A stretch of 64,000 nt of DNA from Pedobacter ginsenosidimutans (GCF_001442625.1 NZ_LMZQ01000005.1:62001-126000), one strand, 5' to 3'; shown: positions 18,501 through 28,693, counted from the stretch's first letter. Made by a program: numbers and translations. The notes: a model not told the origin generated them from the sequence alone.

Positions 18501-18685
18501 AAGCGTCCCTGACCATCAGTTGTTGTAATTTCTTTCGGGACTGCACCAGGAACGACAATGGTAACACCGGTTAGCGGTTCATTGAGTTCACTCAGTACTT
18601 GTCCGGAAATCTTACGTTGCGCAAAAGAATAGGTGGGAATTGCCCACACCACGACGCAGATAAATAAAATTTTGAGGATTCTCAT
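15554..18685 (-). CDS. SusC/RagA family TonB-dependent outer-membrane transporter
   Basis: A 1043-residue protein from the ATG at 18685 (MRILKILFICVVVWAIPTYS, a signal peptide). An ATG at 18811 would add 42 residues without signal-peptide character. A carboxypeptidase-D-like domain follows (KISGQVLSELNEPLTGVTIV, about 24-100), then the TonB box region DDVVVVGYGKQSKRNITGAV, a plug domain with VIDGVAYGG and DAAAAVYGFRASRGVVLITT, and a C-terminal 22-strand barrel ending in a terminal Phe (MAGFNITF). It imports oligosaccharides with SusD. It is probably induced by the HTCS encoded 297 nt upstream. Confidence 0.96.
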   Translation of the reverse strand: MRILKILFICVVVWAIPTYSFAQRKISGQVLSELNEPLTGVTIVVPGAVPKEITTTDGQGRFTLSTSKGTFLVTYIGYKNQTVTIGDKTLFTIKMESDNQGLDDVVVVGYGKQSKRNITGAVSNLKAEDVVRTSSTSTAGALAGKVQGVSVRAKDARPGRGASIEVRNMGNPLFVIDGVAYGGQTGTDWVGTQNASGADIFNSLNLEDIESISILKDAAAAVYGFRASRGVVLITTKKGSKDESVKINVNGYLGWQNLTRFPEMATAAQYTRGLVEAAQNEGRDPSAVYTRAELAKWQAGTEPGYRGYNYADMVIRKDIPQQYINANITGGGKKSNYFLSVGNLQQDAMIKDFNYKRTNLQANLEATVLEGLTIGTQISARQEKTQDVGLPGGDGYFSSILAIFKNRPTVGPYANDNPLYPNQTNEFAYNPAIFSRDIAGYKDNTFMSGNVNMTAAYKTKFGLSAKGIVSYNYTNNKFDGFQYSYDVYRYENDNYVRSNGTNSRWRYKTDRVAVARSAQFQLDYTKQIGDHNFSVMAGYERSDWDRTLTSIGSNPTNNYIPLVNTVAELSGIGDEWLYEARAGFIGRLNYNYKGKYLVEILGRYDGSYLYYTGKEWGLFPGASLGWRISDEPFFKPLKGVVNDMKLRVSVGQTGLEEGVGMHGYLAGYDWNSGNAVLNGTYYPGIDPRNPPVRNLSWVKNTNYNVGIDVGMFDNKLTLTADAFKIIRTGYPAPKYDVLLPNEIGYPLPYENLNSNGYYGAEGIITYASKVGELNYTVSGNFTFSRYKVLDSYKPRFSNSYNEYTSSTENRWGGIWWGYEVVGRFQSEEEIRNYPINNDGNNNRNQLPGDFIYKDVNGDGVINDLDQRPIGYPTGWAPMMSFGGRIGLSWKGIDFNIDLAGGAMQSWNQDYELRNAFHGGGNSPAYLLEDRWHRADPYDPTSAWIPGYYPAIRNGNSGPNSRNNSFWLKNVRYLRVRNMELAYTLPKTIAEKIKAQKIRFYINGSNMISFDNVKKFQIDPEIEAAAAVVYPQQKVFMAGFNITF

Positions 18686-18981
18686 TTCATATTTGGTTTT
18701 AAGTGTAATGAATAGTTGCACCAAATATTTTCCCTTTTCATAATGAGTAAATACTGCTCTGCAGAAATGAATCAAAATCATAGTTAGTGATCTAGACCCT
18801 ATTTGGCTCATCTGGAAATCATCAAAATAAAATCACTCTTGAAAAAGGGTCGCCCGTGTTATTCTGAGATGGGTTTATATTTGGTTTTCGGAATCAAACT
18901 TAACAGATTCTGCTATGCACAGACATACACAGATCCGTCAATTAACATTTATTTTTTCGTCAAAAATGGCTTTTTTGAGTG

Positions 18982-21900
18982 CTATATCCTCTTTTTTTGA
19001 TATTCGGAAGGGAGCTGACCAAATTCTTCCTTGAAGCATTGACGGAAATAAATGGAACTGTTGATGCCTACCATCAAAGACACTTCAGTGATGTTGTATT
19101 GGCCTGTGCGGAGCAGTTGAGCCGCCTTTTGAATCCTTACTTTTCGCACCAACTGGTTAATGTTTTTTCCGGTAATGCCTTTGAGTTTTCGATAAAGTGT
19201 AGACTGGCTCATGTTCATTTTTTCAGCAAGAGTGGCCGTATCAAGCACTTCGTCCTGTATGCCTTCTTCAACCAGCGCTACAAACTCTTTTACGAAGGCA
19301 TTTTCCCTCCACAACTCAGTATTTACCGGCACTTCTGTGGTTCCCTGCTTTACCCGAGTGGAGAGTTGTCCGAGTAATTCGTTATAGATGGTCTTGCGTT
19401 TTGTCAACAGGTTTTCAATACGGTTGTGAAGCAGTTTCGGACTTATCGGCTTAGTTAAGTAAGAATCGACACCCAGTTCATATCCCCGCCCCATATCTAA
19501 CTCATTGTCTCTGGCGGTTAAAAGTATAATTGGGATATGGCTGGTTTCCCGCTCACATTTTAAGGCTTCAAGCATAGCGAATCCGTCCATATCAGGCATC
19601 GTCAGATCGCTAAGAATAATATCTGGGATGCGGCTTTTGGCAAGTTCAAGTCCCTGCAGCCCATTTTCGGCTGTAACCAGTTCATATTTTGCACCAAGTA
19701 CTGAAGAAAGGTACTCCCGAAGATCGTTATCGTCTTCCACCAGTAAGAGCAATTGACGCTGATCATCCGGCGGTAACTGTATATCAAGTGCTGCTGGTTG
19801 AAGATCTGGCCTTGTGGGAGTTACAGAGGGTAGAACTGTATTGGTGACCAGGCGAACAGAAAACTCACTTCCCTTGCCCAGTTCACTTTTGACGTAAATT
19901 TTTCCGTGATGAATTGCAGCCAGTTCCTTGGCCAAAGCCAAACCAATACCAGAGCCATGGCTTACAGATTTTGGCACCTGATAAAATTTATCAAATATCC
20001 TGCTTAAGTGCTCTGGGGCAATACCGCATCCTGTATCTTTTACCGTAATTAAAGCGCAGGTGCTTAATTTATCCTTCTCATAACTTAAAACAACATCTAT
20101 ATTGCCTTTTGAGGTAAACTTGCAGGCATTCGATAATAAATTATCCAGAATCAACTGCACAATCTCTGCATCAAAGGTCGTTTTGATATCCTCCTGCAAG
20201 ATAGTATAGCCAATATTCACTGATTTATTATGGTTTACCTCTTTATATTTAAGTACAATTTCTGAGAGCAGTTCACCCAAATAGGCTTCTCCCAACACCA
20301 ATGGCTTATACTGGGATTCGACTTTGCGGAATTCGAGTAACTGATTGACCATTGAAAATAACCTGTTTGCATTTTTCTGAATAATAAAGACCCAATCTTT
20401 ATGTTTTGAAGATAACTTTTCTTCAGCAAGCAAATCTTCTAAAGGACCAAGGATTAGCGTTAGTGGTGTCCGCAGTTCATGGGTGATGTTGGTATAAAAA
20501 TTCATCCTTTCCCTGTGGAGCTGTCCATCCTGTTCAAGCTGAAGCTTTTTAACGCGGAGCTGGCCTTCTGCATTTATTTTTTTGACATAGAAAAATAAAA
20601 TAGTGAAAACCGTAGCGGCAATGAGCAAAAAATAAGTGACTAGCGCAAGTGTGCTTAGATAAAACGGCGGGGAGATGTTGATGAAAAGACGTTCATAATC
20701 TTCAGACCACTGATCGTTTTTCTGACGGGTGCGGATGAGAAGCTCATATTTCCCGTATGGGATATTTCGAAAATCGAGATTCTTTTCACCCCCTAAAAAT
20801 ATCCAGTTTTTGTCCAGCCCATTTAGTTTGTAGCTAAATTCAACGAGCTCATTTACGGCGTAATCCATCACAGCGAGCTCTATACGAAAACTATTTTCTT
20901 CATGCTTCAGGTTTATCTGCTGGGTAAGGCTTGGGTATTTTTCAGATTGTGCATGGTTTTCTCCAGTATTGAATACCATAAAGCGGCTGATCCGTATTGG
21001 GGATTCTGGCAGGCTCAATGGGATCTGGTCTGGATTAAAATAACAGATGCCTGCAGGCATTCCAAAAAATAGCCATCCCCTCCTATCCAGCGCAACACTA
21101 TTATTGGTAAAGCCACCTAGCGGCAAACCAAAGGCCTGATCGTAACTTAGCATGCGTTTTTCTTCTGGCAGATACCTTAGCAAACCTAATCTGGTGGAGC
21201 ACCAAATGTTGCCATTAAGATCCTGGGCTACGGCATTTACGGTTAACCAGGCATCGGATTCGGGAAAAACAATGTTTTCAAGATTTCCCATTTCCCGATT
21301 TGCACTCTGGAGTGCCAGACCTTCATTTGTAGCGATCCAGATATTATTGCTCCGGTCACGAAAGAGATAGTTGATGGTATTGCTGCCAATCCCTTGTCCT
21401 TTGGCAATTTTTTTAATCAGTTTTCTATTACGATCGAAAATGTAAAGGCCCTGACCATAAGTACCTACCCAAAGATTCCCATGGCTGTCCTCCACTAAGG
21501 TGCGGGGGGCATAATCACCAAGCATAGGTGTTCTGGTAGCTATTTTAAAGAAAGTATTGTGGCCGGGATCATGAACAAATACGCCCTCCTCTGCAGCGAA
21601 ACAAATATTCCCCTGTGAATCTTCCATGATCGCTCTAACAGCAGACATCTTTTCACCGGCATTTATCTTCTTCCAGGTATTGTTTTTTGCATCAAGGAAG
21701 GATACACCTCCTTTTTGCAGGCCAAACCACTTGTTTTTTTTACTATCCTGAAAAGCAGAAAGCAGAAAATCATCTCCCAGCCCACTGTTCGCTGTAGTTG
21801 TTTTGGTAATTTTTTTCTCAGCATTTATCTGCAAAATCCCATCTCCAGCCGTAGCCAGCCACATGCTGCTGCCCGCATCATTCAATATCCCGGTTACCGT

Positions 21901-22998
21901 AGCTGGCCTGTTTGCCCCAGGATTAATATTTTTAGTGGGCAAAACGGAAAAAAATGGTTCCAGGTGACCCAAAAAAGCGATACCTCCACTATAAATCCCT
22001 AACCAAACATTGCCGAAACGGTCACGGTCAATGCTCTGTACTGAAGCATTATTACCCCTCTCCAGATCAGTTGCCGTAATTGCTCCGGTATGCCGGATAT
22101 CCCCAGAATTACTATATTGAGGTTTCATGATAAATACTTGAGATCCAGCAGTACCGATCCAGATTACCCCATTGATTTCTTTGATAGCGTGCACAAAAGG
22201 TTCATCGCCATTTTTTGATTGGGCGGCAAGGCTGATTTTTTGTATGCTTTTTGATAAAGGGTGGTAAACTGCCAGTCCTTTTCTGGTTCCTATCCAGATA
22301 TTGTTTTTACTATCACAAAACAGCGATCTGACCTCATTATCTGGCAACAGGCCTTTTGTACTTTCGCTAGTAAGCAGCTTTACGTCTTTATTTTTTGGAT
22401 TTAAAATAGAAATGCCCTTATTCACATGGCCAATGTAGAGGAGGCCATTGTGATCTTCTGCAAGTGCCCAAATGCTGTTTTCGGCCAGCGCAGGTATATT
22501 TGATTTATTGAACCGTTCAAATTTCTTACTTACGGGATCGAAACGCTGTACGCCACGATGATAAGTGGCAAGCCATATTTTATCATTTTTAGCTTGGATG
22601 ATATCGGTAATATCATTGGTGGCAATGGAGTTCTTGTCTTTTGGATCATGTAAATGATATGAAAACCTATTGGTTTTCATATCAAGAATATTTAAACCGC
22701 TTGCCCGCGTACCGATGTAAAGCTGGTCATTATTGTAATAAAGGGTATTGATCTCGTTACTGTTTACCGAAAATCCATCTGCTTTTTCAGATTTGTAGTA
22801 TTGCTTAAAAGAATTACTGGCAAAGCGGTTTAATCCCTGTTCCGTAGCAATCCATACATAGCCATATTTATCATGCGTCAGATCAATAACCTGTTGACTA
22901 GACAAGCCTTCTTGTAGTGACAGATACCGCGTTTTTCCGCCTTGTCCGAATGCTGGTAGGATGAAACAAAAAACGACTAAAAACAGCATTAACCTCAT
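18982..22998 (-). CDS. Hybrid two-component system regulator (HTCS) of the polysaccharide locus
   Basis: A 1338-residue one-protein sensor-regulator. Order: signal peptide (1-19); two seven-bladed propellers of Reg_prop repeats (about 24-680, e.g. DKYGYVWIATEQGLNRF, NNIWIGTRKGLAVY); Y_Y_Y domain (about 690-765); one membrane helix (about 772-798); HisKA with NITHELRTPLTLILG; HATPase with DNLLSNACKF and GSGIGLALAKEL; receiver with LLLVEDDNDLREYL and SDLTMPDMDGF; AraC-type helix-turn-helix (about 1230-1335) with MSQSTLYRKLKGITGKNINQ. HTCS proteins bind a glycan breakdown product in the periplasm and activate the adjacent susCD genes. It is directly upstream of susC on the same strand, with its own start. 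Confidence 0.97.
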   Translation of the reverse strand: MRLMLFLVVFCFILPAFGQGGKTRYLSLQEGLSSQQVIDLTHDKYGYVWIATEQGLNRFASNSFKQYYKSEKADGFSVNSNEINTLYYNNDQLYIGTRASGLNILDMKTNRFSYHLHDPKDKNSIATNDITDIIQAKNDKIWLATYHRGVQRFDPVSKKFERFNKSNIPALAENSIWALAEDHNGLLYIGHVNKGISILNPKNKDVKLLTSESTKGLLPDNEVRSLFCDSKNNIWIGTRKGLAVYHPLSKSIQKISLAAQSKNGDEPFVHAIKEINGVIWIGTAGSQVFIMKPQYSNSGDIRHTGAITATDLERGNNASVQSIDRDRFGNVWLGIYSGGIAFLGHLEPFFSVLPTKNINPGANRPATVTGILNDAGSSMWLATAGDGILQINAEKKITKTTTANSGLGDDFLLSAFQDSKKNKWFGLQKGGVSFLDAKNNTWKKINAGEKMSAVRAIMEDSQGNICFAAEEGVFVHDPGHNTFFKIATRTPMLGDYAPRTLVEDSHGNLWVGTYGQGLYIFDRNRKLIKKIAKGQGIGSNTINYLFRDRSNNIWIATNEGLALQSANREMGNLENIVFPESDAWLTVNAVAQDLNGNIWCSTRLGLLRYLPEEKRMLSYDQAFGLPLGGFTNNSVALDRRGWLFFGMPAGICYFNPDQIPLSLPESPIRISRFMVFNTGENHAQSEKYPSLTQQINLKHEENSFRIELAVMDYAVNELVEFSYKLNGLDKNWIFLGGEKNLDFRNIPYGKYELLIRTRQKNDQWSEDYERLFINISPPFYLSTLALVTYFLLIAATVFTILFFYVKKINAEGQLRVKKLQLEQDGQLHRERMNFYTNITHELRTPLTLILGPLEDLLAEEKLSSKHKDWVFIIQKNANRLFSMVNQLLEFRKVESQYKPLVLGEAYLGELLSEIVLKYKEVNHNKSVNIGYTILQEDIKTTFDAEIVQLILDNLLSNACKFTSKGNIDVVLSYEKDKLSTCALITVKDTGCGIAPEHLSRIFDKFYQVPKSVSHGSGIGLALAKELAAIHHGKIYVKSELGKGSEFSVRLVTNTVLPSVTPTRPDLQPAALDIQLPPDDQRQLLLLVEDDNDLREYLSSVLGAKYELVTAENGLQGLELAKSRIPDIILSDLTMPDMDGFAMLEALKCERETSHIPIILLTARDNELDMGRGYELGVDSYLTKPISPKLLHNRIENLLTKRKTIYNELLGQLSTRVKQGTTEVPVNTELWRENAFVKEFVALVEEGIQDEVLDTATLAEKMNMSQSTLYRKLKGITGKNINQLVRKVRIQKAAQLLRTGQYNITEVSLMVGINSSIYFRQCFKEEFGQLPSEYQKKRI

Positions 22999-23616
22999 TA
23001 TCTATTTATTAATGGTAAGGGAATTAATTTCAGAAAGTTTAAGACAAATTATTTAGTTTAATCCGAACAGTCTGTTTACATGGCATTTTTTGAATGGCCA
23101 AAAATTGAATTGCAGCAACCTACCTGGAAAAAGCTCGAACTAAACACACAAAGAGAAATGATAGCAAAGGAAGCTTCAATTACAATAAACATGGTGGTAA
23201 ATATTTGGTGACCTGCCTCAAATGAACAATAAAAGCCTCTAATTCATATTATCTGGTTAGTTTGAGAAACACTTGCAACAGGCTCAAATATATCAATTTT
23301 TTATAAATGTCATAACAACGTTTATCTTATCGCACAAATGAAATTGATCAAGAGATCTACCAAAGAGGCTCCTCAAATACAAAAGCAATATAGACGACTA
23401 TAGCAAGGTTAAATACCAATCATAGGGAGGCCTACGAAATACTAAATAAGCAACTGGACTTATTACAGATATAAAATCTATCTTTCAGAAATTTGACACA
23501 CTGGAAAAGTGAGAACTTATAGATCTGTTATTAGACTCGAATCTATACTATGACGAAGCCAATACCGCTTAACTAGCTTAAAATCAAACAATTAAGCATT
23601 ACGATTATAAACAAAA
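22999..23616. other. Gene-free stretch with a possible decayed coding remnant
   Basis: No intact gene is seen between the HTCS start and the tRNA terminator. Around 23425-23570 on the plus strand, short open pieces such as REAYEILNKQLDLLQ and, after a frame change, ELIDLLLDSNLYYDEANTA look like protein but are broken by stops. I cannot assign a family. The rest is AT-rich and includes the HTCS promoter region. Confidence 0.3.
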
Positions 23617-23642
23617 AAGGGAGAATTTTTCAATTCTCCCTT
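23617..23642 (-). terminator. Terminator of tRNA-Arg
   Basis: Arms 23617-23627 and 23632-23642 (AAGGGAGAATT / AATTCTCCCTT) pair over 11 bp with a 4-nt loop. On the minus strand the stem is followed by TTTTTTGT, an ideal intrinsic terminator just downstream of the tRNA. Confidence 0.85.
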
Positions 23643-23646
23643 CAGG

Positions 23647-23720
23647 TGCACTTGTAGGGATTCGAACCCCAAACCTTCTCATCCGTAGTGAGATGCTCTA
23701 TCCAATTGAGCTACAAATGC
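23647..23720 (-). tRNA. tRNA-Arg (anticodon ACG)
   Basis: Read on the minus strand, all arms fold: acceptor GCATTTG with CAAGTGC (one T-G pair), D arm GCTC...GAGC, anticodon stem TCTCA/TGAGA with loop CTACGGA (anticodon ACG, read as ICG), and T arm with TTCGAAT. The discriminator base is A at 23647. CCA is not encoded. A -7 element TACCTTTG lies at 23744-23751 and a terminator follows directly. It decodes CGN arginine codons. Confidence 0.97.
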
Positions 23721-23743
23721 GTTTCCGTATCGTTAACGGACTG

Positions 23744-23751
23744 CAAAGGTA
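23744..23751 (-). promoter_or_regulatory. -7 promoter element of tRNA-Arg
   Basis: The minus strand reads TACCTTTG, a perfect TAnnTTTG, with a TTGG about 20 nt further upstream as a possible -33 element. The start point would be a few bases before the tRNA 5' end. Confidence 0.6.
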
Positions 23752-23819
23752 TAATTTGATATTTTAATTTCCAATTAAATTTTAAAAAAATCTAAAAATA
23801 ATTCTTTGCAGAATAAGCC

Positions 23820-24284
23820 TTATGCGCTTAATGCGTCATTAATTGCTTTAAAATCAGGCAAATCATGGGCATCTTCTAAAACTTCTGCATAAGCTATTTT
23901 CCCCTCTTCATCGATCACAAAAGCCGCTCTTTTAGAAACTCCTTTCAATCCAAACACAAATTCATCATAAAAAGCACCGTAAGCTGCTGACACTTCTTTG
24001 TTAAAATCAGACAATAAAGGGAACTGGTAACTTTGTACTTCTTTAAACTTAGCCAAAGAGAACGGAGAATCAACTGAAATGCCGATTACCTGTGCATTTA
24101 TTCCTTCATAATAACTAAAATTATCACGCATGGTGCATAATTGTTCGGTACACGTTCCGGTAAAAGCCATCGGGAAAAAGTGAATAATTACTTTTTTGCC
24201 TTTGAAACCAGAAAGCGAAATTTCTGTCAAATCAGAAGTATATAATTTAAAATCAGGGGCGGTATCGCCAACTTGTAATGCCAT
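23820..24284 (-). CDS. Peroxiredoxin, BCP-like
   Basis: A 154-residue thiol peroxidase of the AhpC/TSA family. The peroxidatic Cys45 sits in FFPMAFTGTCTEQLCTMRD and a possible resolving Cys50 is five residues later, the spacing of the atypical two-Cys BCP/PrxQ group. The N-terminal VGDTAPDFKL is the family opening. It reduces hydrogen peroxide and organic peroxides, normally with thioredoxin, in the cytoplasm. It ends 100 nt from the upstream RmlD-like gene on the same strand, with no obvious functional link. Confidence 0.93.
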   Translation of the reverse strand: MALQVGDTAPDFKLYTSDLTEISLSGFKGKKVIIHFFPMAFTGTCTEQLCTMRDNFSYYEGINAQVIGISVDSPFSLAKFKEVQSYQFPLLSDFNKEVSAAYGAFYDEFVFGLKGVSKRAAFVIDEEGKIAYAEVLEDAHDLPDFKAINDALSA

Positions 24285-24385
24285 TATGTATTTTTTTATG
24301 GGTTAAATATATTAATTGGTTCAGTAGTTCATTGGCTATTAGTTTATTAGTATTGTATCCTCCCAATAAAATAATGACCGGTGAA

Positions 24386-25294
24386 CTAATTATATTTTTT
24401 CATCTGTTGGTCTAAAATTACCAATCCCTCTTCAAAACTATGCGGACGGTAATCTAAATCTCTAATCGTCTTATCCAAAACAAAACCTGTTCTAATTGGT
24501 CGTTTAGCCGTTTGGTTTAAACTTGCAGAACTTATTTCATTAATAAAAGATTGATCAAGGCCCCAATAATCGGCAACTTTTCGCACTAAATCTGCAATAC
24601 TCATGTAATCTTTACCCGATACATGGTAAATTCCTTTTGCATTTTTTTCTACAGCCAACAAGCAGGCTTCAGCTAAATCCTCGGCCAAAGTGGGCATACG
24701 CCATTGATCGTTAACTACATTAATAGGCGATGATTTTTCCAATGCCTCTTTGGCCCACAACACGATATTGCTCCGGCTCATATCACTGGTTATCCCATAC
24801 ACCAATATTGTTCTTAAGATTGTCCAGTTTGCCTTTGAGTTCTTCAACAGCGCTTCAGCCAGTACTTTCGATTCGCCATAATAGCTTACCGGATTAACTG
24901 CATCTTCTTCTTTATATGGCCCATCGGCACCATCAAAAACAAAATCTGTACTTAAATAAATAAGTTGAATGCTTTTTTCTTCACATATCGAGATCAGGTT
25001 TTGGACTGCATCTACATTTAATTGACGACAGAGCACTTTATTGGCTTCACAAGTATCAACATTGGTCATTGCTGCAGTGTGCACAATAGCATCAGGGCTG
25101 TACATTTCGATAACTTCCCTAACCTGAAAAGCATTTAAAATATCCATTTCTGCATATCCATACCCATCCTTTACCGGATAGCGATTTGCTCCTTTAGAAG
25201 TGGCAACAAGCTTTACCCTGCCTTCGGCGAGAATTTTTTCAGTTAATTTCTGCCCCAAAAGACCGTTGCTACCTGTTGTTAAAATGGTTTTCAT
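24386..25294 (-). CDS. RmlD-like NAD(P)-dependent sugar/SDR reductase
   Basis: A 302-residue extended short-chain dehydrogenase. The N-terminal TGSNGLLGQKL binds the dinucleotide, VHTAAMTNVDTCE is the typical RmlD segment, and YYGESKVLAE holds the catalytic Tyr and Lys; YLSTDFVFDG supplies the preceding Ser/Thr. RmlD makes dTDP-L-rhamnose from dTDP-4-dehydro-rhamnose, but no other rhamnose genes are nearby, so the actual substrate is uncertain. It is divergent from atpD. Confidence 0.8.
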   Translation of the reverse strand: MKTILTTGSNGLLGQKLTEKILAEGRVKLVATSKGANRYPVKDGYGYAEMDILNAFQVREVIEMYSPDAIVHTAAMTNVDTCEANKVLCRQLNVDAVQNLISICEEKSIQLIYLSTDFVFDGADGPYKEEDAVNPVSYYGESKVLAEALLKNSKANWTILRTILVYGITSDMSRSNIVLWAKEALEKSSPINVVNDQWRMPTLAEDLAEACLLAVEKNAKGIYHVSGKDYMSIADLVRKVADYWGLDQSFINEISSASLNQTAKRPIRTGFVLDKTIRDLDYRPHSFEEGLVILDQQMKKYN

Positions 25295-25371
25295 AAGCCT
25301 TATTTATGGCGCTAAATTATCTATAAAAACCATGTTGAAAAAATTTATAATATATATTTAAAATTAAGTAA

Positions 25372-26958
<1,587 letters not shown>

Positions 26959-27030
26959 GAGACGTGAGACACTAGATATGAGATGTGAGAGAGACCTTTG
27001 TCTCATATCTCATATCTCATATCTCAAATC
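26959..27030. repeat. Short simple repeat spacer with inverted halves
   Basis: The atpD-atpC gap contains GAGACGTGAGACACTAGATA-type sequence followed by its rough complement built from CTCATAT units (27001-27025). The halves can pair into a hairpin. A related piece (GATGAGATATGA) occurs before ilvC near 36620, so this is a dispersed spacer type. Confidence 0.55.
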
Positions 27031-27038
27031 TATTCAAA

Positions 27039-27284
27039 ATGAATTTAGAAATATTAACTCCAGATAAAAAAGTTTTCGAAGGTGAAGTAACAGCAGTTAC
27101 GGTTCCTGGTACTTTAGGCTCTTTCCAGATTTTAAAAGACCATGCCCCTATCATCTCTACTTTAGAAGATGGAGAAGTTATTATAAAAGCAAACAAAGCT
27201 GATGAGCAACGCTTTTTTATTAAAGGCGGTGTAGTAGAAGCTATTCACAACAAAATTGTGGTTTTAGCTGAAGGCGTCGCTTAA
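27039..27284 (+). CDS. atpC: F1 ATP synthase subunit epsilon
   Basis: An 81-residue protein from the ATG at 27039 (MNLEILTPDKKVFEGEV), the normal epsilon opening. An ATG at 26985 would translate the repeat spacer and is rejected. It contains the N-terminal beta-sandwich (VTVPGTLGSFQILKDHAPII, FFIKGGVVEAIHNKIVVLAE) and lacks the C-terminal helical hairpin that inhibits the enzyme in E. coli, as in other short epsilon subunits. It lies 80 nt after atpD and is followed by a terminator. Confidence 0.95.
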   Translation: MNLEILTPDKKVFEGEVTAVTVPGTLGSFQILKDHAPIISTLEDGEVIIKANKADEQRFFIKGGVVEAIHNKIVVLAEGVA

Positions 27285-27306
27285 GCAAAATAATTAACCC
27301 ATTTAG

Positions 27307-27339
27307 AAAGCCTCCCGATTTAAAAATCAGGGAGGCTTT
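27307..27339 (+). terminator. Terminator after atpDC
   Basis: AAAGCCTCC (27307-27315) pairs with GGAGGCTTT (27331-27339), with further pairing inside after a small asymmetry, followed by a T-run (TTTATTTTAT). It also lies just past the stop of the convergent hydrolase gene and may work both ways. Confidence 0.75.
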
Positions 27340-27349
27340 TTATTTTATG

Positions 27350-28300
27350 TTATTGTTTAACAAAATCACAAACCGCCGCAGTAAATTCCTTATTCTTTTC
27401 ATAATAAAGCATGTGCGAACCATCTATCTGCATTACTTTTTGATTGGGGAATTGATAATTTTTATAATAATCCGGGCCAACCCCATGATCATCCTTACCC
27501 GTTATAATCAAGGCCGGTGTTTTAATCTCACTGGTAAGTAAAGCATAATCTTTAAAATATTCTGGATACTTCTGCACCTTTCTACTATCCATCAAAGGCA
27601 TAAAAAGTGTCATTCCGAAATCTGATGTACGTTTATAGGAATCTTCGATGCTGTCCATTTTGATAATGGTATTTACATCATTAGCAATATATTTATATCC
27701 AAGATGCACTGCGCTTAACTTTTTCCTAACCAGCGTCGCTTTATTCATTAATTTTTTAAAATCTGTTTCATTTATAGTGGTATCCTTTTTTAGTAACAGG
27801 TATCCATATTCAATTTGTTGTTTCACCTGGTTTGGATTCATGAAATGGGCTATTGTATTCGCCATGATGATGCCAGATAAATGTCCGGGATATTTCAGCG
27901 CATAATTTATGGCCAGGATACCACCAAATGAATGACTAAGTAAGTACACTTTTTCTACACCCAATTTTAACCGCAGTTCTTCAACGTCTTGAACGACCCG
28001 GTCTAAACTATAATTTTTTGCATTTTGCGAATGACCAGATCCTCTTTGATCCAGATAAACCATCGTTAAACATTTCTCCAGGTTAGCCCCACCCATTTTT
28101 TCAAAGGAAAGAAAATCCTGACCAGGGCCTCCATGCAAGTAGATACAAACAGGGCCTTTGCCTGCTACCTTAACAGATAACTTTACTGTATCAGAAGTTA
28201 AAATGGTCTGGTTCCCCATTTTGAGATGGGAGGTTGAATCTAACGGGGAACAACCACTAAATAATCCGATTAAAAGAATCGAAAGGTAAATTGTTTTCAT
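27350..28300 (-). CDS. Alpha/beta hydrolase lipoprotein, prolyl-aminopeptidase-like
   Basis: A 316-residue lipoprotein: signal peptide with lipobox LFSGC (Cys17). The hydrolase fold shows the oxyanion motif LHGGPGQD (55-62), DQRGSGHS (84-91), the nucleophile elbow LSHSFGG with Ser124, a likely catalytic Asp in GKDDHG and His in DGSHML. HGGPG plus DQRGSG is typical of proline iminopeptidases (peptidase S33), so a peptide or ester substrate in the periplasm is plausible. It is convergent with atpC and probably monocistronic. Confidence 0.82.
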   Translation of the reverse strand: MKTIYLSILLIGLFSGCSPLDSTSHLKMGNQTILTSDTVKLSVKVAGKGPVCIYLHGGPGQDFLSFEKMGGANLEKCLTMVYLDQRGSGHSQNAKNYSLDRVVQDVEELRLKLGVEKVYLLSHSFGGILAINYALKYPGHLSGIIMANTIAHFMNPNQVKQQIEYGYLLLKKDTTINETDFKKLMNKATLVRKKLSAVHLGYKYIANDVNTIIKMDSIEDSYKRTSDFGMTLFMPLMDSRKVQKYPEYFKDYALLTSEIKTPALIITGKDDHGVGPDYYKNYQFPNQKVMQIDGSHMLYYEKNKEFTAAVCDFVKQ

Positions 28301-28693
28301 AGGAATAGTTTCTAATATTAAATTACATAACTATTTCCAATAAAAAATCAAAGGAGTTTAATAATACCTTAATATCCACAAAGAAACCATCAATAATGCT
28401 TCGCATTTTAACGTCAAAATATAGCCTGAATTTTCAATTTTACATAACCTTTAACTCATTTTAGGCAGAAAAATAGAAAATTTATAATGCAAGCATAACA
28501 AACATACCGTATACCGTTTTGATATTTGGTCTACGGCTATCGGCATTAAATAACTAATCCAACTCCGATTAAGAATAATATTCTGAATATTAATAAATTT
28601 ACAGAATAATATTCTTATTTAACTTTTTTCTGATTTCTCTTGCATATTAATGAACCAAAAACTAAATTGGTTTTTATAAACAATAAGATAATA
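28301..28693. promoter_or_regulatory. Regulatory region of the branched-chain amino acid locus
   Basis: This stretch separates the divergent hydrolase gene from the ilv leader peptide. It contains two identical 13-nt near-palindromes at 28572-28584 and 28603-28615 and AT-rich DNA. No exact TAnnTTTG promoter is visible; TAAATTGG near 28662 and TAAATTTA near 28594 are approximations. No gene is seen. Confidence 0.45.
28572..28615. promoter_or_regulatory. Tandem palindromic operator-like sites
   Basis: AGAATAATATTCT occurs at 28572-28584 and again at 28603-28615. Each copy is an AGAAT-N3-ATTCT inverted repeat. The copies are 31 bp apart, close to three helical turns, so two dimers would bind the same DNA face. 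They lie 80-120 nt before the ilv leader peptide. Confidence 0.5.

Noticed and set aside
18686..18811. N-terminal extension of SusC from the ATG at 18811
   Set aside because: The signal peptide begins at the ATG at 18685; upstream residues do not fit a secretion signal.
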